Assembly: GCF_013155335.1 (NCBI RefSeq)
Contig: NZ_JABJQZ010000001.1
Location: 806,001 to 870,000 of the forward strand
DNA from: Nocardioides sp. zg-1230
GTDB lineage: Bacteria > Actinomycetota > Actinomycetes > Propionibacteriales > Nocardioidaceae
Length of the DNA: 64,000 nt
Direction of reading: 5' to 3'
Shown: piece after piece, positions 27,812 through 35,707 of the stretch
Numbering within the stretch: position 1 is the stretch's first letter
Layout of the letters: every line of letters starts with the position of its first letter
Translations under genes and position numbers: made by a program
The notes under the pieces: model-generated
Told to the model about the DNA's origin: nothing
The model's database searches: none
What the model saw: only the letters and a program-made list of their open reading frames with translations

Positions 27812-27865
27812 GAGCGGTGGTCCACCCACGTTCCGGCCGTTCAAAATGTGGCTCCACCACCGCTC
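27812..27865 (+). terminator. Hairpin at the end of the copper operon
   Basis: A 10-bp perfect stem, GAGCGGTGGT (27812-27821) with ACCACCGCTC (27856-27865), begins 18 bp after the copA stop. The 34-nt loop contains a further CCAC/GTGG pair. It is a probable terminator, though the large loop also resembles a REP-type element. Confidence 0.5.
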
Positions 27866-27903
27866 CGCCCCGCGACAGGCCGCGCCCGGCAGCGGGTCGA
27901 GCT

Positions 27904-27927
27904 CGTGAACACAACCCGTGAACACAA
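27904..27927 (+). promoter_or_regulatory. Tandem 11-bp repeat before tctC
   Basis: CGTGAACACAA occurs at 27904-27914 and 27917-27927, a 13-bp period, about 75 bp before the tctC start. A related GTGAACACAA sits before the 41-residue gene at 5931-5940. It is a candidate binding site for the DpiA/CitB-type regulator encoded at 31036, by position only. Confidence 0.4.
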
Positions 27928-28000
27928 GGTGCACAACGGTGACCGGGGCCGGATCAGAGGTGAGTGTGACCGAGGACACACCCCCGATGAAGGAGCTGCC

Positions 28001-28993
28001 ATGCACCGGCGCATCCCCCTGGCCACCCTCGCCACCCTGTCGATGTTGACGCTCGCCGCGTGCGGCGGCGGAGAGGCCGACCCGGCCGACTACCCGGACG
28101 ACGACATCACCCTGGTCGTCCCGTTCGCCGCCGGCGGACCCACCGACACCGTCACCCGCCTGATCGCCGAGCCGATGGCCGAGGAGCTCGGCACCGAGAT
28201 CGTCGTCCAGAACGTCGAGGGTGCCGGCGGCACCGTCGCGGCGGGCCAGGTCGCCGACGCGGACCCCGACGGCTACGAGGTGCTGATCCACCACATCGGC
28301 ATGTCGACGGCCCCCGGCCTCTACCCCGACCTCGCCTACGACCCGCTCGAGGACTTCAAGACCATCGGCCTGGTCACCGACGTCCCCATGACGATCGTGG
28401 CCCGCCCCGACTTCGAGCCGGAGACGCTCGAGGAGCTCGCCACCTACGTCGAGGAGAACGCCGACACCGTCACGCTCGCCAACGCCGGCGTCGGTGCGGC
28501 CTCCCAGCTGTGCGGCCTGCTCATCGAGCAGCAGCTCGGTGTGGACCTCACCGAGGTGCCGTACGACGGCACCGGCCCGGCGCTGACCGACCTCGTCGGC
28601 GGCCAGGTCGACTTCATGTGCGACCAGACCACCAACACCGCCGGCCAGATCCAGTCCGGGGACATCAAGGCGTACGCCGTCACCACGCCCGAGCCGGTCG
28701 AGGCGCTGCCCGACCTGCCGACGACCGCCGAGGCGGGCTGGACCGACGTGGAGGTCGGCGTGTGGCACGGGCTCTACGTCCCGGCCGACACGCCCGACGA
28801 GATCGTCGAGAAGCTGACCGGCGCGCTCGAGGTGGCCCTGCAGGACCAGAACGTCATCGACAGCATGGCGGACCTCGGGACCACGCCGTCGCCGGCCGAG
28901 GACGTCACGCCCGATGCCCACACGGCCAAGCTGCAGGAGCAGATCGACCTCTGGACCCCGATCATCGAGGAGTCGGGAGTCACCGGCGGATGA
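28001..28993 (+). CDS. tctC: Tripartite tricarboxylate transporter, solute-binding lipoprotein
   Basis: A 330-residue exported lipoprotein with lipobox LAAC (Cys21). The Bug/TctC fold is marked by ITLVVPFAAGGPTDTVTRLIAEPMAEELG, GAGGTVAAGQVADADPDGY, YDGTGPALTDLVGGQVDFMCD and WHGLYVPADTPDEIVEKL. It captures a carboxylate, perhaps a citrate-like compound, for the TctAB membrane part. AAGGAG lies 5-6 nt before the ATG. Its stop overlaps tctB (ATGA), and an 11-bp direct repeat lies upstream. Confidence 0.95.
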   Translation: MHRRIPLATLATLSMLTLAACGGGEADPADYPDDDITLVVPFAAGGPTDTVTRLIAEPMAEELGTEIVVQNVEGAGGTVAAGQVADADPDGYEVLIHHIGMSTAPGLYPDLAYDPLEDFKTIGLVTDVPMTIVARPDFEPETLEELATYVEENADTVTLANAGVGAASQLCGLLIEQQLGVDLTEVPYDGTGPALTDLVGGQVDFMCDQTTNTAGQIQSGDIKAYAVTTPEPVEALPDLPTTAEAGWTDVEVGVWHGLYVPADTPDEIVEKLTGALEVALQDQNVIDSMADLGTTPSPAEDVTPDAHTAKLQEQIDLWTPIIEESGVTGG

Positions 28994-29496
28994 GCACCGA
29001 GACCATCGGGAAAGGCGCCGGGCACCGCCCGGCGCCTTTCCGGCCGGACCTGTTCGCGGGGAGCACGTTCATCGTGTTCGGCCTCGCGTTCGCGATCGGC
29101 GGTTCGCGGTACGACGTCGGCTCGGCGCTGCGGATGGGCTCGGGCTACGTCCCGCTGGCGCTCGGCGGCCTGCTGGTCGTGCTCGGGCTCGTCATCGTCG
29201 TCAACGCGTTCCGCGGCGGCGACCCGTCGATCCGCGACGTGCAGCGCGAGCCCGTCCCGTGGCGTCGCGGCGGCCTGCTCGTGGCTGCGATCCTGTTCTT
29301 CGGGTTCTTCGTCGGCGGCCTGGGCCTCGGCCCGACGCTGTTCGTGACGACCTTCATCGCGGCACTGGCCGGGCACGGCACGAGTCCGCTCAAGGCGGCG
29401 CTGACGTCCGCCGGGATCACCGCCCTGTGCCTGGTCGTCTTCGTCGCGCTGCTGCAGCTTCGGCTCCCGATCCTCGGCGACTGGCTGGGGGGCTGA
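28990..29496 (+). CDS. tctB: Tripartite tricarboxylate transporter, small membrane subunit
   Basis: A 168-residue protein with four predicted membrane helices (FAGSTFIVFGLAFAIGG, VPLALGGLLVVLGLVIVV, GGLLVAAILFFGFFV, AGITALCLVVFVALLQ), as expected for TctB. The length is typical. It starts inside the tctC stop codon (ATGA) and ends 1 bp before the tctA start, so the three genes form one translationally coupled operon. Confidence 0.92.
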   Translation: MSTETIGKGAGHRPAPFRPDLFAGSTFIVFGLAFAIGGSRYDVGSALRMGSGYVPLALGGLLVVLGLVIVVNAFRGGDPSIRDVQREPVPWRRGGLLVAAILFFGFFVGGLGLGPTLFVTTFIAALAGHGTSPLKAALTSAGITALCLVVFVALLQLRLPILGDWLGG

Positions 29497-29497
29497 C

Positions 29498-30997
29498 GTG
29501 GACGGCATCCTCCTCGGTCTCGAGACGGCGCTGCAGCCGACCAACATCCTCATCTGCCTGCTCGGGGTCACCCTCGGCACCGCGGTGGGCGTGCTGCCCG
29601 GCATCGGGCCCACCGCGACGGTGGCGCTGCTGCTGCCGATCACCTTCGAGTTCGACCCGGTCGCCTCGCTGATCATGCTCGCCGGCATCTACTACGGCGC
29701 GCAGTACGGCGGCTCCACGACGGCCATCCTGCTCAACCTGCCGGGCGAGTCGTCCTCGGTGGTGACCGCCCTCGACGGGCACCAGATGGCCAGACAGGGG
29801 CGGGCCGGGCCCGCGCTGGCCACCGCGGCCCTCGGGTCGTTCTTCGCCGGGACCGTGGGCACGATCGTGCTCGCCCTGTTCGCCCCGCCCCTGGCGCAGC
29901 TGGCACTGCAGTTCGGCCCGGCCGACTACTTCGCGATCGTCGTCCTCGGCCTGATCGCGAGCACGGCGCTCGCCAGCGGGTCCGCAGTCAAGGCGCTCGC
30001 CATGATCGTGCTCGGCCTGCTGCTCGGCACGATCGGGCAGGACCAGTTCACCGGCGTCCCGCGCTTCACGTTCGGGGTGCGCGAGCTCTACGGCGGGCTG
30101 GACTTCGTCTCGCTGGCGGTCGGCCTGTTCGGCCTCGCAGAGATCATCCGCAACCTCGAGTCGCGGCACTCCGCCTCGATCGTGACGAAGAAGGTCGAGG
30201 GGCTCTGGCTGAAGAAGGACGACGTCCGGCGCATCACCAAGCCGGTGCTGCGCGGCACGGCCCTCGGGTCGGTGCTCGGCGTGCTGCCCGGCGGCGGGCA
30301 CGTCCTGGCCAGCTTCACGTCGTACTCGGTGGAGAAGAACTTGTCGAAGGAGCCGAAGAAGTTCGGCACCGGCGTCATCGAGGGCGTCGCGGCGCCGGAG
30401 TCGGCCAACAACGCGGCCGCGCAGACGTCGTTCATCCCGCTGCTCTCGCTCGGCCTGCCGGCGCACCCGGTGATGGCGCTGCTCGTCGGGGCCTTCATCA
30501 TCCAGGGCATCACCCCGGGCCCCAACGTCATCAACGACGAGCCCGAGCTGGTGTGGGGCCTCATCGCCTCGATGTGGGTGGGCAACCTGCTGCTGGTGAT
30601 GCTCAACCTGCCGCTCATCGGCATCTGGGTGAAGATGCTCTCGGTGCCCTACGAGGTGATGTTCCCCGCGATCATCGCCTTCGCCTCGATCGGCTGCTAC
30701 TCCCTCGGCCTCAACTCGTGGGACGTCTTCGCGATCGCGGCCGCCGGTGTCGTGGGCTACTTCCTCATCCGGTGGGGCTGCGAGGCCGCACCATTGCTGC
30801 TCGCCTTCGTGCTCGGGCCGCTGCTGGAGGAGAACCTGCGCCGCGCGATGATCATCAGCCGGGGCGACCCGACGGTCTTCGCGACCCGGCCGATCTCGGC
30901 CTCGCTGCTGCTGCTGGCCGCGGTGATCATCGTCGTCGCGGTGCTGCCGTCCGTACGTCGCAAGCGCGAGGTCGTCTTCCAGGGCGAGGACGACTGA
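29498..30997 (+). CDS. tctA: Tripartite tricarboxylate transporter, large membrane subunit
   Basis: A 499-residue membrane protein with the TctA repeats. The early GVLPGIGPTATVALLLPI and later GVLPGGGHVLASFTSYSVEK are the two conserved re-entrant Gly/Pro motifs. YGAQYGGSTTAILLNLPGESSSVVTALDGHQMARQGRAGPAL is the family signature. It forms the ion-driven translocation channel. The start is GTG directly after the tctB stop. Confidence 0.96.
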   Translation: MDGILLGLETALQPTNILICLLGVTLGTAVGVLPGIGPTATVALLLPITFEFDPVASLIMLAGIYYGAQYGGSTTAILLNLPGESSSVVTALDGHQMARQGRAGPALATAALGSFFAGTVGTIVLALFAPPLAQLALQFGPADYFAIVVLGLIASTALASGSAVKALAMIVLGLLLGTIGQDQFTGVPRFTFGVRELYGGLDFVSLAVGLFGLAEIIRNLESRHSASIVTKKVEGLWLKKDDVRRITKPVLRGTALGSVLGVLPGGGHVLASFTSYSVEKNLSKEPKKFGTGVIEGVAAPESANNAAAQTSFIPLLSLGLPAHPVMALLVGAFIIQGITPGPNVINDEPELVWGLIASMWVGNLLLVMLNLPLIGIWVKMLSVPYEVMFPAIIAFASIGCYSLGLNSWDVFAIAAAGVVGYFLIRWGCEAAPLLLAFVLGPLLEENLRRAMIISRGDPTVFATRPISASLLLLAAVIIVVAVLPSVRRKREVVFQGEDD

Positions 30998-31035
30998 GCT
31001 TCCCTGGCGGATTGACTTGACGTCAGTTCAATTCG

Positions 31036-31731
31036 TCAACGGCCGGAGGTGGAGTGCTGCCAGCGGTACTCCACCTCCGGCCGCCCGCTGCCGCCGTAGC
31101 GCAGCGAGCGCGCGACGACACCGACGTCGGCGAGGTGCTCGAGGTAGCGTCTCGCGGTGACCCGCGAGCTCTCCAGCTTCTCGGCGAGCTCGCGCGCCGA
31201 CAGCACGCTGGGAGGGGTGCGCAGGTGGTCCATCGCCTCGTGGAGTCGCTCCGCGGTGAGCCCCTTAGGCAGCGCGCCGTCGGAGGTGGCGACGCGCAGC
31301 GAGCCGAGCATCCGGTCGACCTCGTCCTGCATCACCTCCTCGGGCGCGTCACCGAGCTGCCGGCGGTAGTCGGCGTACTGCTCCAGCTTGGCGCGGAACA
31401 TCGGGAACGTGAACGGCTTGATGAGGTAGAGCACGACGCCGTGGGCGACGGCGCGGCGCACCATCTCGGCGTCGCGCGCTGAGGTCACCGCGATGACGTC
31501 GCACATCGTGCCGCCGGCGCGCAGGTTGCGGAGCAGGCCGAGCCCGTGGCCGTCGGGGAGGTACATGTCGAGCAGCACCAGGTCGACCTCGCGGTCGCCG
31601 AGCACGCGCGCGGCCTCCGTCGCGGAGTGGGCGACGCCGACGACGTCGAAGCCCGCGACGCGGCCGGTGTACTCCGCGTGCGCCTCGGCGACGAGCGGCT
31701 CGTCCTCGACGACCAGCACCCTGACGCTCAC
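31036..31731 (-). CDS. DpiA/CitB-type response regulator, probable partner of the transporter
   Basis: A 231-residue regulator. The receiver has VVEDEPLVAEAHAEY, the phospho-acceptor in VDLVLLDMYLPDGHGL, and Lys in LIKPFTFPMFRAKLEQY. The C-terminal helix-turn-helix (SARELAEKLESSRVTARRYLEHLADVGVVARSLRYG) is of the CitB type. It converges with tctA, and its kinase gene overlaps it by 4 bp upstream. This arrangement suggests control of tctCBA by the transported carboxylate. The last 44 bases of the gene form a strong hairpin. Confidence 0.93.
   Translation of the reverse strand: MSVRVLVVEDEPLVAEAHAEYTGRVAGFDVVGVAHSATEAARVLGDREVDLVLLDMYLPDGHGLGLLRNLRAGGTMCDVIAVTSARDAEMVRRAVAHGVVLYLIKPFTFPMFRAKLEQYADYRRQLGDAPEEVMQDEVDRMLGSLRVATSDGALPKGLTAERLHEAMDHLRTPPSVLSARELAEKLESSRVTARRYLEHLADVGVVARSLRYGGSGRPEVEYRWQHSTSGR
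31040..31083. terminator. 16-bp hairpin inside the 3' end of the regulator gene
   Basis: A 16-bp perfect stem (31040-31055 with 31068-31083) and a 12-nt loop lie within the last codons of the response regulator and face the end of tctA 43 bp away. It can act as the tctA terminator. A palindromic TTGACTTGACGTCAGTTCAA lies just before it at about 31014-31033. Confidence 0.65.
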
Positions 31732-33374
31732 GACGGCACCTCAGCCTGCACCTCAGCGGGGGCCTGGGCCGGGGCCGGCGCCCGGCCGAGTACGACGACC
31801 ATCTCGGCGCCGCCGAGCTCGGAGCGCCCGATCGTGACCCCGCCGCCGAGGCGCCGGGCGACCTGGGAGACCAGCGCCAGCCCGACGCCGTGCGCGTCGC
31901 CCGCGTCGACCTTCGTCGTCCAGCCGCGCTCGAGCGCGTGGGCGGCCTCCTCGGGCGTGAGCCCGGGACCGCTGTCGCCGACGACCAGCCGGGCGTGCTC
32001 GGGCGACCCCTCGAGGTGCACCACGATGCGGCGGTCGTCGCTCCCGCCGACGGCCTCGATCGCGTTGTCGACGAGGTTGCCGAGGACCGTGACGAGGTCG
32101 CGCGGGGAGCCGACGGCGAACGACGCGGGCAGCTCGCCGGTGACGGTGAGCGAGATGCCGCGCTCGGCGGCCTCGGCGGACTTGCCGAGCAGGAGCGCGG
32201 CGACGACCGGGTCGCCGACCGCCCCGACGACGCGGTCGGTGAGCATCTGCGCGACCTTCAGCTCGTCGGTGACGAAGTCGATGGCCTCCTCGCTGCGCCC
32301 GATCTCGATGAGGGAGACCACGGTGTGCAGCCGGTTGGCGGCCTCGTGGGTCTGCGCGCGCAGGGACTCGGTGAGGCCGCGGACGATGTCGAGCTCGCCG
32401 GTGACCGCCTGCAGCTCGGTGTGGTCGCGCAGGGTGACCACCGCGCCGACCTCCTTGCCGTCCCAGAAGGCCGCGCTGGAGCTGGCGACCAGGACGTGGT
32501 CGCCGGTCACGTAGACCTCGTCGGCGCCGCGCTCGCCGGACACCGCGTCGACGAGCGCCGGCGGCAGGCCGAGGTCGTCGAGCGAGCGGCCGACGACGTC
32601 CTCGGGCAGCTTGAGCAGCCGGCGGGCCTCGTCGTTGACCAGCTGCACGCGGCGCTCGAGGTCGATGAGCAGCAGCCCCTCGCGGACGGCGTGCAGGACG
32701 GCGCTGTAGTACTCGTACATCCGGGTGATCTCGCGCTCACCCATGCCGTGCGTCTGACGCCGCAGCCGCCGCGCGATCAGCCAGGCGCCGGCGACGCCGA
32801 CCACCAGCACGGCCACCGCGGCGACGACGATGTCGGCGAACTCCTCGACGAGCAGGTCGTCGAGCTGGGTGAGGGTGATCCCGACGGCGACCAGCGCGAC
32901 GACGGGCGCACCGGTGTTGGTGTCGGAGGCGGAGCTCTGGCCGAAGACCGGCACGATGGCCCGGATCGACGGGCCCAGCGTGCCGACGTACTCCTCGGTG
33001 TAGACCTCGCCCTGCGGCGCCCCGCCGAGGTTGCCGATGAAGGCCTTGCCGAGCTGCTCCACGCTCGGGTGCGACCAGCGCGTGCGGTCGCGGTCCATCA
33101 CGACGACGAAGTCGACGCCGGTGTCGACGCGCACCGCCTCGGCGTAGGGCTGCAGCAGCGCGCTGGGGTCGCTGGTCGCCATCGCCTCGCGGACCACCGG
33201 CGAGCGCGCCACCGCCCTCGCGACCGACACCGCCTCGTCGCCGGCGCTGGCGCGGATGTCGTTGCGGGCGTCGTACGTCGCGAGCGCGAGCGCCGTGACG
33301 ACCAGGACCAGCACTGCGATGAGCTGCAGGACCAGCACCTGGCGCGCCACGGACTGCTCGTGGCGAGGACGCAT
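31728..33374 (-). CDS. DcuS/CitA-type sensor histidine kinase
   Basis: A protein of about 548 residues with two membrane helices flanking an extracytoplasmic sensor (first helix VLVLQLIAVLVLVVTALALA; second VVAAVAVLVVGVAGAWLIA). A PAS domain (LHAVREGLLLIDLERRVQLVNDEA) is followed by the short H-box RAQTHEAANRLHTVVSLIEIG typical of carboxylate sensors, then an ATPase domain with GNLVDNAIEA, GDSGPGLTP and GVGLALVSQ. ATG at 33374 is preferred; a GTG two codons upstream is also possible. It overlaps its response regulator by 4 bp. Confidence 0.93.
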   Translation of the reverse strand: MRPRHEQSVARQVLVLQLIAVLVLVVTALALATYDARNDIRASAGDEAVSVARAVARSPVVREAMATSDPSALLQPYAEAVRVDTGVDFVVVMDRDRTRWSHPSVEQLGKAFIGNLGGAPQGEVYTEEYVGTLGPSIRAIVPVFGQSSASDTNTGAPVVALVAVGITLTQLDDLLVEEFADIVVAAVAVLVVGVAGAWLIARRLRRQTHGMGEREITRMYEYYSAVLHAVREGLLLIDLERRVQLVNDEARRLLKLPEDVVGRSLDDLGLPPALVDAVSGERGADEVYVTGDHVLVASSSAAFWDGKEVGAVVTLRDHTELQAVTGELDIVRGLTESLRAQTHEAANRLHTVVSLIEIGRSEEAIDFVTDELKVAQMLTDRVVGAVGDPVVAALLLGKSAEAAERGISLTVTGELPASFAVGSPRDLVTVLGNLVDNAIEAVGGSDDRRIVVHLEGSPEHARLVVGDSGPGLTPEEAAHALERGWTTKVDAGDAHGVGLALVSQVARRLGGGVTIGRSELGGAEMVVVLGRAPAPAQAPAEVQAEVPS

Positions 33375-33430
33375 CAGCACCGGCCCACCGTACGCGGGTG
33401 CGTGACGGCCCTCACAGGATCATCCACCGC

Positions 33431-34843
33431 TCACGGCTCGATCCCGATGCCCGGGATCCGCGACCAGGCCTGCTCCTGCGCGGCGCTCATGGTCGGCCAC
33501 CGGTGGCCGCCCGGGCGCGCTTCGACGCGGCTGTCGTACGACGCCGGCTGGTAGGCCGGGTCCACGAAGCAGCCGGTGCCGTACGTCGCGTCGAACCCTG
33601 CGCAGGCGGTCGCGACGCCGACGGGCGTGGGCTTCTCGCCGGTGTCGACCCACGTGTCGAGCGCGTCGAGCACGGCGGCGTACCCGCTGTTGCTCAGCGA
33701 GCTGTGCTCCGACTCGCGGCTGAAGACCTGCACGAGCGCGTCGGCGGTGCCGGCACCCTCGCGGGTCGCGCGGTAGGCCGACTCGTGCTCGACGAAGGCG
33801 GTGGGGTCGTCGATGGCGTGGAGGGTGACGGTCGGGATCCCAACGGCGCCGGTGAGGTCGCTGTCCCAGGTGAGGTCGCGCCTCGCGGACGGGTCGGCCG
33901 CGAACCGCTCGACGCCCTGGTTGAGGGCCTTGTCGTCGTGGCTGCCGGAGTAGCGCACGCCGACGTTGCTGAACGGGTTCCGACCGTCGAGCCGGTTGTG
34001 CACGATGTCGCGGAAGGTGAAGGTCGCGAAGCGCAGGTGCGACTCGAGGGTGCGCTCGGGCACCTTCGTGACGGCGAGGATGTCGTCGAGGTTGCGCTGC
34101 TGCAGGGCGGTGCGCTCTGCGGGCTCGGACTGGTGGCCGGTGCACTCCTGGAGCCGCGAGCGCAGGCCGGCGGACGTCATCGTCGAGTCCTTCCGCAGCC
34201 CCATCCAGAGGGGGTACTGCGGCTCGGTCGGGCGCGGGTGGTTGCCGCAGTAGTACTGGTAGACCACGCGCAGGTCGACGCGGTAGTCGTAGCCACGGGA
34301 GGCGCCGGCCAGCACGCCGTTGGTCAGCAGCACGCCATCGTACGACGTGGGGTGCACCTCGACGAGCTTGGCGGCGACGTCGCCGCCCCACGACTGCCCG
34401 TGGGCGAGCGTCGTACCGGGCACGCCGAAGGACTCCTCGAAGACCTGCCGGGCGCTCTCGGTGTCGGCGACGGCCATCCGGGTGCCGTAGCCGCCGCGGC
34501 GGTAGGCCGAGCCGACCCACGCGTAGCCCTCGCGGGCCATCACCGCCCAGCGGTCGAGGTCCTCGACGCTGCGGGCCGGGTCGGACGCGGCGCCGAGGTC
34601 GGGACCGCCGTGGGCGTGGACGACGAGGTCGCCGTTCCAGTCGTGCGGGACGGCGATGGCGTAGTAGGCGCCGTTGTCGTCCTGGCCGGTCCAGCAGTCG
34701 GCGACGTCGGCGACCCCGGCCGGGCAGGCCGACGGGGTCGGGCCGGTGGCGGCCGAGGCGGGGACGGGGGCGAGCAGGGCGCCGGCCAGCAGCGCCGAGC
34801 CGGCCGCGGTGGCAGCGCGGGCGAGAGCGGATCGATGGGGCAT
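33431..34843 (-). CDS. Exported alpha/beta-hydrolase-like protein
   Basis: A 470-residue protein with a Sec signal peptide ending near PASA. The nucleophile elbow GQSWGG (TTLAHGQSWGGDVAAKLVEVHP) and late acidic and His segments (HAIDDPTAFVEHESAYR, SRESEHSSLSNSGYAAVLD) fit an alpha/beta-hydrolase triad. The substrate is unknown; esterase or lipase activity on polyesters or aryl esters is possible. It is 56 bp upstream of the sensor kinase on the same strand, so it may share a transcript. GGAGGCTCC precedes the ATG. Confidence 0.82.
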   Translation of the reverse strand: MPHRSALARAATAAGSALLAGALLAPVPASAATGPTPSACPAGVADVADCWTGQDDNGAYYAIAVPHDWNGDLVVHAHGGPDLGAASDPARSVEDLDRWAVMAREGYAWVGSAYRRGGYGTRMAVADTESARQVFEESFGVPGTTLAHGQSWGGDVAAKLVEVHPTSYDGVLLTNGVLAGASRGYDYRVDLRVVYQYYCGNHPRPTEPQYPLWMGLRKDSTMTSAGLRSRLQECTGHQSEPAERTALQQRNLDDILAVTKVPERTLESHLRFATFTFRDIVHNRLDGRNPFSNVGVRYSGSHDDKALNQGVERFAADPSARRDLTWDSDLTGAVGIPTVTLHAIDDPTAFVEHESAYRATREGAGTADALVQVFSRESEHSSLSNSGYAAVLDALDTWVDTGEKPTPVGVATACAGFDATYGTGCFVDPAYQPASYDSRVEARPGGHRWPTMSAAQEQAWSRIPGIGIEP

Positions 34844-34947
34844 GAGGAGCCTCCGGGATGGGGGGGCGGACGACCGAGTGCGTCCGGACCCCTGACGCTA
34901 GGAGGGTGTGACGCCCGTCTCACCGTTGTGTTCGTAGTGTTTGCCGC

Positions 34948-35664
34948 ATGGGACTCAAGGACCTCCGCATCCCCGGCCGCGCCGAGGCTCGTACGACGGC
35001 CTCCGCGCTCGAGGCCGCCGACGACCAGCAGCACGACCCCGGCGCCATCGACCGGCTGGTCACGATGCTCCTCGACGTCGGCCTCGACGGGCGCGGCCCG
35101 CTGGACCCGGTCCGCGAGGTGGCCGACGAGGCGCTGCGCAAGGCGGGCGGTGACCGCGACAAGGCGATCGCCGCGCTGGCCCGACGCACCACCCTCACCG
35201 GCGGCATCGGCGGCTTCGTCACCGGTCTCGGCGGCTTCGTCACGATGCCGGTCGCGCTGCCGGTCAACGTCGCGGAGTTCTACCTCCAGGCGACCCGGCT
35301 GGTCGGCGCGATCGCGGTGCTGCGCGGCCACGACGTCGACGACCCGCGCGTGCGCAGCGCGATCCTGCTGACGCTCGTCGGCGCTGACTCCGACGAGGTG
35401 CTCAAGCGCGCCGGCATGTCGACCGCCGGCAGCCGCGCGACGGCGTTCGCCCTCGGCAGCCTGCCGCCCGCGGCGCTGATGATGATCAACAAGGCCGTCG
35501 GCTTCCGGCTCATGCGCGGGGTCAGCGAGAAGACACTCGCCGGCCTCGGCCGCGGCGTCCCCCTCGCGGGCGGGCTCGTCGGCGGCGGCATCGACGGCTT
35601 CATGATGAAGAAGATCGCCGACCACGCGATCAAGGAGCTCCCGGTCGTGGCCGACGCCGGTTGA
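34948..35664 (+). CDS. EcsC-family protein
   Basis: A 238-residue protein with the EcsC pattern: a charged helical N-terminus, then Gly-rich hydrophobic segments (TLTGGIGGFVTGLGGFVTMPVALPVNVAEFYLQATRLVGAIA), RSAILLTLVGADSDEVLKRAG, and a C-terminal GRGVPLAGGLVGGGIDGFMMKKIADHA. Members are membrane-associated and of uncertain role. It is divergent from the exported hydrolase and converges with the CotH gene. Confidence 0.85.
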   Translation: MGLKDLRIPGRAEARTTASALEAADDQQHDPGAIDRLVTMLLDVGLDGRGPLDPVREVADEALRKAGGDRDKAIAALARRTTLTGGIGGFVTGLGGFVTMPVALPVNVAEFYLQATRLVGAIAVLRGHDVDDPRVRSAILLTLVGADSDEVLKRAGMSTAGSRATAFALGSLPPAALMMINKAVGFRLMRGVSEKTLAGLGRGVPLAGGLVGGGIDGFMMKKIADHAIKELPVVADAG

Positions 35665-35707
35665 GTGCGCTCGCGGTCGCAGTCGCCGCGGCGCTGCGCA
35701 CTCAACC
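35659..35707. terminator. Convergent terminator containing both stop codons
   Basis: A 12-bp perfect inverted repeat, GGTTGAGTGCGC (35659-35670) with GCGCACTCAACC (35696-35707), separates the EcsC-like gene and the CotH-like gene. The TGA stops of both genes lie at equivalent places in the two arms. Confidence 0.75.

Noticed and set aside
25385..28921. Minus-strand open frame of about 1178 codons opposite copA and tctC
   Set aside because: Low-complexity translation (HRDR/GGRG-type) and complete overlap with well-supported genes on the plus strand.
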